Part shown: positions 19,715 to 27,089 of the stretch, piece by piece
Position numbering within the stretch: position 1 is the stretch's first letter
Layout of the letters: each line of letters begins with the position of its first letter
Assembly (NCBI RefSeq): GCF_003286125.1
Contig: NZ_QMED01000004.1
Location: forward strand, 1 to 64,000
Length of the DNA stretch: 64,000 bases
Direction: 5' to 3'
Origin: Algibacillus agarilyticus
Lineage (GTDB): Bacteria > Pseudomonadota > Gammaproteobacteria > Enterobacterales > Alteromonadaceae
The notes under the pieces: model-generated
Databases searched by the model: none
Told to the model about the DNA's origin: nothing
Seen by the model: only the letters and a program-made list of their open reading frames with translations
Program-made: the position numbers and the translations under genes

Positions 19715-20227
19715 TTAAAAAGCAGATGTATCTTGGAATAAGCCTACTTTTAAATCTTTAGCAACATAGATCACTTTGCCATCAACAGCGACTTCACCAT
19801 CAGCTAGACCCATAAACAATTTACGTTTGATAACACGCTTCATGTTAATGGTGTAAGTTACTTTTTTAGCCGTTGGTAATATTTGGCCTGTAAATTTAAC
19901 TTCGCCTACACCTAATGCGCGACCTTTACCAGGACCATCACACCAGCCTAAGAAAAAGCCAACTAATTGCCACATGGCATCTAAGCCTAAACAGCCTGGC
20001 ATCACCGGATCACCTGGGAAATGACAATCAAAAAACCATAGATCAGGTGTGATATCGAGTTCAGCTTTGATAATACCTTTACCATACTCACCACCTTCTT
20101 CAGAGATAAGCGGAATGCGATCCATCATCAACATATTAGGCGCTGGAAGCTGGCTATTGCCTGGACCAAATAATTCGCCACGGCTACAGGCTAATAAGTC
20201 TTCTTTTGTAAAACTATTCTGATTCAT
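19715..20227 (-). CDS. fabA: 3-hydroxydecanoyl-ACP dehydratase/isomerase FabA
   Basis: The 170-aa hot-dog-fold enzyme has the active-site segment [20 protein letters not shown], with catalytic His69 and Asp83 (E. coli numbering is one higher). It dehydrates 3-hydroxydecanoyl-ACP and isomerises the product to start unsaturated fatty acid synthesis. Length and sequence are full and typical. In E. coli it is controlled by FadR and FabR; I did not identify an operator here. Confidence 0.96.
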   Translation of the reverse strand: MNQNSFTKEDLLACSRGELFGPGNSQLPAPNMLMMDRIPLISEEGGEYGKGIIKAELDITPDLWFFDCHFPGDPVMPGCLGLDAMWQLVGFFLGWCDGPGKGRALGVGEVKFTGQILPTAKKVTYTINMKRVIKRKLFMGLADGEVAVDGKVIYVAKDLKVGLFQDTSAF

Positions 20228-20312
20228 ATTAAGTTTATTTTAATGATTAAAAACGCGCATACTTTAGCGAACATGTGTGCGCTAAACAACTCTGAACAGT
20301 AATTAATTGATA

Positions 20313-21923
20313 TTAAATCCTAAATAAATGTTTAAATTTTTCAAAGAAGGTAAGTTCAGGCTCCGATTCATGATCAAATTGGTCTAATGAAGCACGAACC
20401 TTATGATACAAATTATTTTCATCATCGGATTCTGCTGGTAAGTTAAGCAAAATAGGGGAGGCCTGAGTCACATGTTCGATAGGGTGTATTTCAAATGTTC
20501 CTGCTTCTATCGCTTCAGTTACTTGAATTGATAAATTGAGGTGACTCACATTACCCGCAGGGATGATAACTTTATGCACTATATCGGGTGACTGTTGCTT
20601 AGCGATTGCATAAAAACTCTCAATCTTTAAATCTAAACCTCCAACCACTAGAACATTCCCTAATTGATCCATAGCCCCTGTGATCGCCACATTTTGTTGA
20701 ACAGGCACTTTAGCTAACGCAGAGAGTAAAGCATATAACTCAGCAATAGACGCGCTATCGCCGTCAACTTCATGATAAGACTGTTCAAAAACGATATTTG
20801 AAGACACAGGCATGGGTGAGTTTTGTGCAAATGTGCGAGATACAAATGAAGATAAAATCATCATGGCTTTCGCATGAATATTACCCCCTAAGTCTGATTT
20901 TCGTTCAATATCTCCAATATCTCCATCGCCTAAAAATACATTAGCAGTTATACGTGAAGGCTCACCAAATTCAGCATTATCCGTTTCTACAACAGTTAAC
21001 CCATTAACTTGACCAATAACTTCGCCTTGAGTATCCACCTTAATTGAACCGCTAATGATTTGCTCATAGTTAAATTCACAAGCGTGCGAATAGAAACCGG
21101 TTAATTGACTAACGGCTACCTCAACATCTGATTTAACATAATCCTTAGGTAACAAGTGTTTAAGGCTTAATAGGTAATGTAAGTCTAAACTTAACCAATT
21201 TTGATCTTCAATATGTCTCGATAAAGCCCAACAGATTGATATAAATTGCTCAGATGTAATATCTTGATTGTAGACCTGAGAAATAAAAAATTTAAAATGT
21301 TGGATATTTGAACAGTCAGGTTTAAACGCTAAATCAGCTTCGTAAGTGATTGCTTTGTTTATATTTTTTAATCTAGGGAAATGATAACGTAGATCAGCTA
21401 AGTCACTTGATAACCCATAGATGACTATCCGTAAATTAAACGGTATTGTTTGATGTACAATTTTAAGTGACGTGCTTGATAAGTTTCTATCAACTAAACA
21501 ACGCGAATTAAACTGCTTTGCGATGAGTGATTCAATTAAGATTTGCGCTAAATATTGATCCTGCATCAATAGTTCCGCAGGAATATAAAGTGGTGAATCG
21601 TGATTAAAATACAGACTAGGAATAAATTGGACTTCATCACTAGCACTTTCACTGTGCGCAAACACACCAAATAACTCTGAAACAGAGCCTGCATTCAATT
21701 CATTAACAACAAAGATATCAGTCGGTTTATTAATAGAGGCTAACATAAAACAATTATCAGCACTGTTGAGCGTGGATTGAATAAATTGTGCTAACTTAGG
21801 GAACAAAAATTGATTGCTCTTATTTGTATCAAGAGCCGCTAATGATGGAGCATCTTCAAGTAACGATTTTATAAATTGCTGGTTGTTCAATTTTTCAGTT
21901 AAACCGTTTAGATTATCAGGCAT
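20313..21923 (-). CDS. Lon-related protease without an evident ATPase site (YcbZ-like)
   Basis: The 536-aa protein ends in a Lon-type protease domain (residues 330-500). The catalytic serine is in VDGDSASIAELYALLSAL. The catalytic lysine is expected in GGLDLKIESFYAIA. The N-terminal 300 residues are divergent and show no Walker A motif, as in E. coli YcbZ (586 aa). It is presumably a cytosolic protease of unknown substrate. The neighbourhood rmf/fabA/lon-like is conserved. It is the last gene before the dif region. Confidence 0.85.
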   Translation of the reverse strand: MPDNLNGLTEKLNNQQFIKSLLEDAPSLAALDTNKSNQFLFPKLAQFIQSTLNSADNCFMLASINKPTDIFVVNELNAGSVSELFGVFAHSESASDEVQFIPSLYFNHDSPLYIPAELLMQDQYLAQILIESLIAKQFNSRCLVDRNLSSTSLKIVHQTIPFNLRIVIYGLSSDLADLRYHFPRLKNINKAITYEADLAFKPDCSNIQHFKFFISQVYNQDITSEQFISICWALSRHIEDQNWLSLDLHYLLSLKHLLPKDYVKSDVEVAVSQLTGFYSHACEFNYEQIISGSIKVDTQGEVIGQVNGLTVVETDNAEFGEPSRITANVFLGDGDIGDIERKSDLGGNIHAKAMMILSSFVSRTFAQNSPMPVSSNIVFEQSYHEVDGDSASIAELYALLSALAKVPVQQNVAITGAMDQLGNVLVVGGLDLKIESFYAIAKQQSPDIVHKVIIPAGNVSHLNLSIQVTEAIEAGTFEIHPIEHVTQASPILLNLPAESDDENNLYHKVRASLDQFDHESEPELTFFEKFKHLFRI

Positions 21924-22190
21924 ATTCTTATCTATATTTTACAATTAACGCTAGTTTAACGTGTTTTAAATTAAACCGACATGTTTAACATAATTATTAT
22001 CACACCTAAGTCTAAAACAGATGCATAACTCATTTGTAGAATTACAGGCACGTAATCTAATTTACAATTCAATATTATCCAGTACTGCAGAAAAGTGTAT
22101 TAAATGAAAGTTACTCCTTACATGACTTTAAATAGGGAAGCAGACTTTGTATCTTACAATTACAGAACTCTACTATTTAATATAAACACA

Positions 22191-22218
22191 ATTTAACATA
22201 ATATACATTATGGGCTAT
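22191..22218 (-). other. dif: Chromosome dimer resolution site dif (XerCD site)
   Basis: On the minus strand the 28 bp read ATAGCCCATAA TGTATA TTATGTTAAAT. The E. coli dif site is known as GGTGCGCATAA TGTATA TTATGTTAAAT. The XerD arm (11 bp) and the central 6 bp are identical and the XerC arm matches at 7 of 11, giving 24 of 28. XerC and XerD resolve chromosome dimers here under FtsK control, so this marks the replication terminus region. A 17-bp exact match by chance in this window is very unlikely. Confidence 0.88.
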
Positions 22219-22497
22219 TAATGATATTGTTAATTATAAAAGAATAGTGAGTTTCAGAGTTGCTATGTATGCTTTAAATCTTAAGTTGTTAAGTAATAAC
22301 GAATGTATGGCGCGCCGTTTATTTTTGCAAAATAACATAAGCAACGAAACCATCAATTAAACAATGAATGAAATCCAATGCCGAACTATTTTTCAATAAA
22401 AATATGTAGGATCATTGAAGTCACTATACATTATGTGTTGCCGATTTGATTTTATAGGCACTAATTGTATTGGGGTAAAATATATATCGAGGTTAAC

Positions 22498-22626
22498 TAT
22501 AGTCTTCTCGCTCAGGTTTTATGGTTCATTGTCAGCGCTTACTCGCCCCAATCACATAATAGAGCATATGTTCATGGGGTCTCGAAGCTTGACGGCTTCC
22601 CCTAAAACCCGATCGCTTTGACTATA
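22498..22626 (+). repeat. Dispersed repeat, copy B (129 bp)
   Basis: It begins TATAGTC and ends GACTATA, with imperfect 27-bp inverted ends (outer 7 bp perfect, plus an inner GGTTTTA block). Compared with copy C it lacks two internal blocks: about 50 bp after GCGCTTACTC, and the hairpin module between CTCGAAGCTT and CCCCTAAAACCC. Same orientation as copy C. TA at both edges would fit a TA target duplication. Confidence 0.85.
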
Positions 22627-22711
22627 TAAATCGCCAAATAACAAAGAATCCAATCGTTATACACTTGTTTAACACCGCCTCAAAAGCGTTTTCTTAATGT
22701 ATTTAATAAAG

Positions 22712-22750
22712 CTATTATTACCGATAACTAACAATTATCGGTAATAATAG
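22712..22750. repeat. 16-bp perfect inverted repeat upstream of the recombinase
   Basis: CTATTATTACCGATAA (22712-22727) pairs with TTATCGGTAATAATAG (22735-22750) around a 7-base loop. It lies 94 bp upstream of the recombinase start. It could be a terminator, an operator or a recombination site. Confidence 0.7.
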
Positions 22751-22826
22751 ATATATGTATAAAAACACAGTAAAATCTATTTAATGATTAATTCGCTAAT
22801 GTAAATTAGTTTATATTAGCGTTCAA

Positions 22827-22838
22827 CAAGGCGCCTTG
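22827..22838. promoter_or_regulatory. 12-bp perfect palindrome before the recombinase start
   Basis: CAAGGCGCCTTG ends 5 bp before the TTG start codon. It overlaps where the ribosome site should be (AAGG at 22828-22831), so a protein or RNA structure bound here could control translation. Confidence 0.4.
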
Positions 22839-22843
22839 GTATT

Positions 22844-23857
22844 TTGTATCGAAATAATACCGTTGAAAACTCTGATCCTCATCGCAATTTACCCGTTTTA
22901 GCGGTATCACTTCAAGCGGATGATCAAACATTATTAAACGATTATTACAGTAAGGTTTTTGTGTATCTACCTGAAAATACACGTCGAGCGTATTTAAGTG
23001 ATATGCGAGAATTTAATAATTGGTGTGCAATTGCGGGTTCGATGGGTTTAACACCTGACTTGAGGCATTGCGCTATTGTTATTGAAGAATATGCCGCCTA
23101 TTTAATTCATAAAACCACATTAGCTCGTGCCACAATAGAACGCCGGCTTGCTGTTATTTCAACTTTTTTAAAAGCATTACAGTGGCCTAACCCTTTAAGC
23201 ACCACCAAAACCACCCCGCATAGCATCAAGCTACAACTTGATAAATATCGAACTGCGGCACAAAAACAAGCTAAACCGGTCACTGTTGAAGCACTAGAAT
23301 ATATAAATGACTATTTTATTCCTGATAATTTACGTGATATGCGGGCTCGATTAGTCGTAAATATTATGTTTGATGGGGGCTTACGCGCGAGTGAATTATG
23401 TAGCCTTACAGTTGATGATGTCGATACTCACAAAAAATTAATTTATTTAAATCACAGTAAAACAGATCAAGCAGGATACGGGTCACATCGCTTGATCACA
23501 AAAACCAGTTTAGCGTTGTTAAGTGAATGGCGATTTGAGGCCAATGTACATGAAGGCCCCCTGCTTCGGTCACTGAGTCCTAAATTAACCATTCAACGTT
23601 CAGGTATGCAATATCGTGCTGTTTTAAATGATTTTAAACTTATTTCTAAAAAGCTTAATTTAACAACCGCTCAGAGTTTAACCACACACAGTGCTCGTGT
23701 TGGTGCAGCCATTGCGATGGCAGAAGCCGGTGAAGATGTGATAGCAATCATGCGCTCAGGTGGTTGGAAGTCACAAGAAATGGTAGCTCGTTATACAGAG
23801 CAAACTCGTGTGCAACAAGGTGGCATGGCGAATACCGCTCGTAAACTCAAACGCTAA
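22844..23857 (+). CDS. Tyrosine recombinase/integrase
   Basis: The 337-aa protein has an N-terminal SAM-like core-binding domain (residues 25-125; NTRRAYLSDMREFNNWCAIAG) and a C-terminal catalytic domain. Catalytic residues are visible: Arg in FDGGLRASELCSL, Lys in NHSKTDQAG, HSAR as the HxxR box, Trp in SGGWKSQEM and the nucleophile Tyr in ARYTEQT. The start is TTG; no in-frame ATG or GTG exists between the upstream stop (22817) and it. It stands 626 bp from dif and is flanked by direct copies of a repeat. It is not obviously XerC or XerD. It may be a mobile-element integrase or a lineage-specific orphan. Confidence 0.88.
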   Translation: MYRNNTVENSDPHRNLPVLAVSLQADDQTLLNDYYSKVFVYLPENTRRAYLSDMREFNNWCAIAGSMGLTPDLRHCAIVIEEYAAYLIHKTTLARATIERRLAVISTFLKALQWPNPLSTTKTTPHSIKLQLDKYRTAAQKQAKPVTVEALEYINDYFIPDNLRDMRARLVVNIMFDGGLRASELCSLTVDDVDTHKKLIYLNHSKTDQAGYGSHRLITKTSLALLSEWRFEANVHEGPLLRSLSPKLTIQRSGMQYRAVLNDFKLISKKLNLTTAQSLTTHSARVGAAIAMAEAGEDVIAIMRSGGWKSQEMVARYTEQTRVQQGGMANTARKLKR

Positions 23858-23888
23858 CTAACTTTATTTATTCGATGAAAAGCCTATC

Positions 23889-24161
23889 TATAGTCTTCTG
23901 GCTCAGGTTTTATGGTTCATTGTCAGCGCTTACTCTCGACTTTGGCTCCTGCGTCGTTCTAACACCTAAATCCATTTACGCGGCTCCAATCACATAATAG
24001 AGCATATGCTCATGGGGTCTCGAAGCTTGCCTGCATGGATGCAGGTAAGGGGCGAGAGCAGGACGCGGTAGCTTTGACGGCTTTGCTTATCATGGATGTA
24101 AGTACTTAGGTTTCGTCTGGAACGAGAAACCTGCCCCTAAAACCCGATCGCTTTGACTATA
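23889..24161 (+). repeat. Dispersed repeat, copy C (273 bp, longest)
   Basis: Ends are TATAGTC (23889) and GACTATA (24161). Internal modules include a hairpin CCTGCAT-GG-ATGCAGG and a second hairpin AGGTTTC(G)...GAAACCT near 24109-24132. It is in direct orientation to copy B, with the recombinase gene between. No protein is encoded. A mobile MITE-like or structured-DNA element is likely. The rest of the 23858-24304 gap is spacer and the rimO promoter region. Confidence 0.85.
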
Positions 24162-24304
24162 CATTTTGTTCTGTCATATCAATTATTCTCCTGTATAATT
24201 TAAAACATTATGAATGGTCAGTATTATTCTTATTGGCCATTAAACTATTATTTATGACGTTTTAATTCATTCTTTTTTGATAAATTAAAGCAACAGAGCG
24301 AACT

Positions 24305-25747
24305 ATGACTGTAGAGCAATTTGATCCACAAACACCGACCCATGCCAATAAATCCACAGATAAACAAACAACAACGCTAGAAACGCCATCAAAAATGATC
24401 AAAGAGCAGCATCAATCTGTTGACACAAATCAAGCGGCAAAAGTTGGCTTTGTTAGCTTAGGTTGCCCCAAAAACACGGTTGATTCTGAACGTATTTTAA
24501 CTCAACTTCGCAGTGATGGTTACGAGGTTACGCCATCGTATGATGATGCAGAATTAGTGATAGTTAATACGTGTGGCTTTATTGATAGTGCAGTGAAAGA
24601 ATCATTAGATACAATTGGTGAAGCGCTCACTCAAAATGGTAAAGTTTTGGTTACAGGCTGTTTGGGAGCTAAAGAAGACCAAATTAGAGAAGTTCACCCA
24701 AATGTATTAGGGATCACGGGGCCACACGCATATGAAAATGTAATGGAACAAGTTCGAACTCATGTACCCAAACCTGCCCATGATTCATTTACCAGTCTAA
24801 TCCCCGATACGGGCGTTAAATTAACCCCAAGACATTTTGCCTATTTAAAAATATCGGAAGGTTGTAATCATCGTTGTTCTTTTTGCATTATCCCCTCTTT
24901 TCGTGGTGATCTTGTCAGCCGCCCTATCGGTGAAATTTTAGATGAAGCGAAAAGATTAAAAGCGGCAGGCGTAACTGAATTATTGATCATTTCGCAAGAC
25001 ACCAGTGCTTATGGTGTTGATGTAAAATACAAAACCGGCTTTTGGGATGGCAGACCCGTTAAAACGAGTATGCAAGGTTTATGTGAAGCATTAGCTGATT
25101 TAGGGATCTGGGTTCGATTACATTATGTATATCCTTATCCGCATGTAGACAAAATAATTCCATTAATGGCCGAAGGCAAAATATTGCCTTATCTAGATAT
25201 TCCTTTTCAACATGCAAGCCCTGCCGTCTTAAAAAGAATGAAACGTCCGGCGGCGGCTGAAAGAGTTTTAGACCGCATCAAAAAGTGGCGAGAGATATGC
25301 CCTGAACTGGTTATTCGCTCTACCTTTATTGTTGGTTTTCCGGGGGAAACCGAAGAAGATTTTCAAATATTATTAGATTGGATCCAAGAAGCTCAACTGG
25401 ATCGGGTTGGCTGTTTCAAATATTCTCCCGTTGATGGCGCTGAATCAAACACATTACCCGATCAAATAGCGGAAGATGTAAAAGAAGATCGTTTTCAACG
25501 CTTCATGTTATTACAACAAGAAATCAGCCGCTTAAAATTAGCCGACAAAATAGGCTGGGAAATGCAAGTCGTTATTGATGAAGTCACTGAAGAAGGCGCG
25601 ATAGCCCGTACTTACGCTGATGCGCCGGAAATTGATGGTGTGGTATATTTGAATGACATTACCCATTTAAACGTCGGTCAGTTAGTGGATGTGGTTATCA
25701 CCCATTCAGATGAATATGACTTATGGGCTGAGCTTATCAATGATTAA
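24305..25747 (+). CDS. rimO: Ribosomal protein S12 methylthiotransferase RimO
   Basis: The 480-aa protein has an N-terminal MTTase domain ([20 protein letters not shown]), a radical SAM domain with the cluster motif CNHRCSFC in [20 protein letters not shown], and a C-terminal TRAM domain (residues 415-480). It methylthiolates Asp88/89 of ribosomal protein S12. It carries about 45 extra, Gln/Thr-rich residues at the N-terminus compared with E. coli (441 aa). The start with GAGCGAA is plausible, but a later one, such as the Met at residue 31, is possible. Confidence 0.95.
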   Translation: MTVEQFDPQTPTHANKSTDKQTTTLETPSKMIKEQHQSVDTNQAAKVGFVSLGCPKNTVDSERILTQLRSDGYEVTPSYDDAELVIVNTCGFIDSAVKESLDTIGEALTQNGKVLVTGCLGAKEDQIREVHPNVLGITGPHAYENVMEQVRTHVPKPAHDSFTSLIPDTGVKLTPRHFAYLKISEGCNHRCSFCIIPSFRGDLVSRPIGEILDEAKRLKAAGVTELLIISQDTSAYGVDVKYKTGFWDGRPVKTSMQGLCEALADLGIWVRLHYVYPYPHVDKIIPLMAEGKILPYLDIPFQHASPAVLKRMKRPAAAERVLDRIKKWREICPELVIRSTFIVGFPGETEEDFQILLDWIQEAQLDRVGCFKYSPVDGAESNTLPDQIAEDVKEDRFQRFMLLQQEISRLKLADKIGWEMQVVIDEVTEEGAIARTYADAPEIDGVVYLNDITHLNVGQLVDVVITHSDEYDLWAELIND

Positions 25748-25779
25748 ATAATCACCAAAACATGAACAATGTTTTACTC

Positions 25780-25826
25780 AACACAATGATGTCCGTGTTT
25801 TTGGATTATCATTGTGTTTTATTTTA
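25780..25826 (+). terminator. Terminator after rimO
   Basis: ACACAATGAT (25781-25790) pairs with ATCATTGTGT (25808-25817), followed by TTTATTTT. It lies about 35 bp after the rimO stop codon. Confidence 0.75.
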
Positions 25827-26025
25827 AAACGCTTTTAATACGCACGGATGCAGTCAACTTTAAAATTTAACCTATAGCTTGGTCATGTTGAATAAAATCT
25901 ATACGACAAAGATAAACACGCCCTAGGTATAATCACATCTATGTAGACTATAAGTTTTAGCAAATCCTTGCTTTATCAGTAATTTTTACTAATTTAATTA
26001 TATGCTTAAGTGCAGAGAATCAAGA

Positions 26026-27078
26026 ATGATTAAAATTGGTATTGCATGTTTTATTTTTATCACAAGCTTTTACGTTAGTGCCAAAACAACACTCGTTGTT
26101 TTAAATTGGCCTGATTATTTACCGCCTCAAATAATTAAAAATTTCGAAGCTCAATATGATGCTTCGATTACACAAATATACTTTGAATCTGACGAACGAA
26201 AAGATTATTTACTCAATACCCATCAAGGCGAAAATTATGATGTTGTTGTTTCGAGTATGTTTAGAGCTAAAAACTATCAAGCTAATAATTGGTTAGAATC
26301 TGTATCTCAAACCGATATCCCTAACATTAAACATGTATCACCAACTTGGTTTAAAGAATATAAAAACAGTGATCAAACCTGTGTACCTTATGTTTGGGGA
26401 TCCATTGGTATTATATATAATGCTGATGTCGTAAAAACCCCAATGCAAACTTGGGCGCATTTTTTTACGGATCCATTAAGCCCTAATATTCGAATAAAAC
26501 TTTTAAGTGACTCGCGAGACGTCATTGGTTCCGCGCTTATTTCGCTTGGGTATTCAGCAAATGAAGAGAACGTTGATATTATTAACTCAGCAGGAAAATT
26601 GCTATTTAATCGTTTAGAAAATATAGATTCGTTTGGTGCACTTGAATTAAGTGAACGTTCACTATTAATCCAAGATAAAATTACAATGGCAATGGCTTAC
26701 AATGGCGATGCGATGCTGCTAACTAAATTAGATAACCGTTTAAAATTTGTCGTCCCCAAAGAAGGCACCTCATTGTGGTTAGATTGTTTAACGGTAATGA
26801 AAAAATCTAAAAACAAAAAGCTCGCTTATCAATTTATTAACTTTATACATGAACCAAAAAACGCAGCGCATATTACAAAATCTTTGTATTATGCATCAAC
26901 AAACGAAACGGCAAAGCAATATATTCCAAAAGAGATATTAGACGATCCTCAGGTTTATATAAAAAAAGAAACACTTGATCGGTCAGAGTTTTATAAAATT
27001 TTAAAACCAGTGGTACAAAAGAATCATCAAACTATATATAGTCAATTAAACTTTTTATTAGATAAACCAAAACAATGA
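26026..27078 (+). CDS. PotD/PotF-like periplasmic polyamine-type binding protein
   Basis: The 350-aa protein has a signal peptide (MIKIGIACFIFITSFYVSA). It aligns with PotD along its length: TLVVLNWPDYLPPQIIKNFE, YDVVVSSMF, CVPYVWGSIGIIYNADVV, LLSDSRDVIGSALISLGY and SLWLDCLTV. The Trp and Asp of the last motif correspond to polyamine-binding residues of PotD (WMDS). A second binding Trp is Tyr here (AYNGDAM). The start at 26026 is preferred to an ATG 24 bases upstream because the signal peptide starts there. No permease or ATPase genes follow. Instead, a sensor kinase begins 11 bp later, so it probably acts as a ligand-binding sensor partner rather than in transport. Confidence 0.85.
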   Translation: MIKIGIACFIFITSFYVSAKTTLVVLNWPDYLPPQIIKNFEAQYDASITQIYFESDERKDYLLNTHQGENYDVVVSSMFRAKNYQANNWLESVSQTDIPNIKHVSPTWFKEYKNSDQTCVPYVWGSIGIIYNADVVKTPMQTWAHFFTDPLSPNIRIKLLSDSRDVIGSALISLGYSANEENVDIINSAGKLLFNRLENIDSFGALELSERSLLIQDKITMAMAYNGDAMLLTKLDNRLKFVVPKEGTSLWLDCLTVMKKSKNKKLAYQFINFIHEPKNAAHITKSLYYASTNETAKQYIPKEILDDPQVYIKKETLDRSEFYKILKPVVQKNHQTIYSQLNFLLDKPKQ

Positions 27079-27089
27079 GTCATGGATAG

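Larger units (their letters stand above)
21924..22843. other. Gene-free stretch holding dif, repeat copy B and a hairpin
   Basis: No convincing gene lies in these 920 bp. Short open frames here are inside the repeat. Features found are a dif-like site (22191-22218), repeat copy B (22498-22626), a 16-bp perfect stem (22712-22750) and a 12-bp palindrome just before the recombinase start. The rest is AT-rich spacer. Confidence 0.7.

Noticed and set aside
22415-22621. 68-codon open frame near the recombinase
   Set aside because: Most of it is repeat copy B, and the related stretches in copies A and C are broken by indels that do not keep the frame.
21924-24304. Prophage or large integrative element at dif
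   Set aside because: Only one recombinase gene is present, with no capsid, replication or cargo genes, and no second dif-like site was seen nearby.
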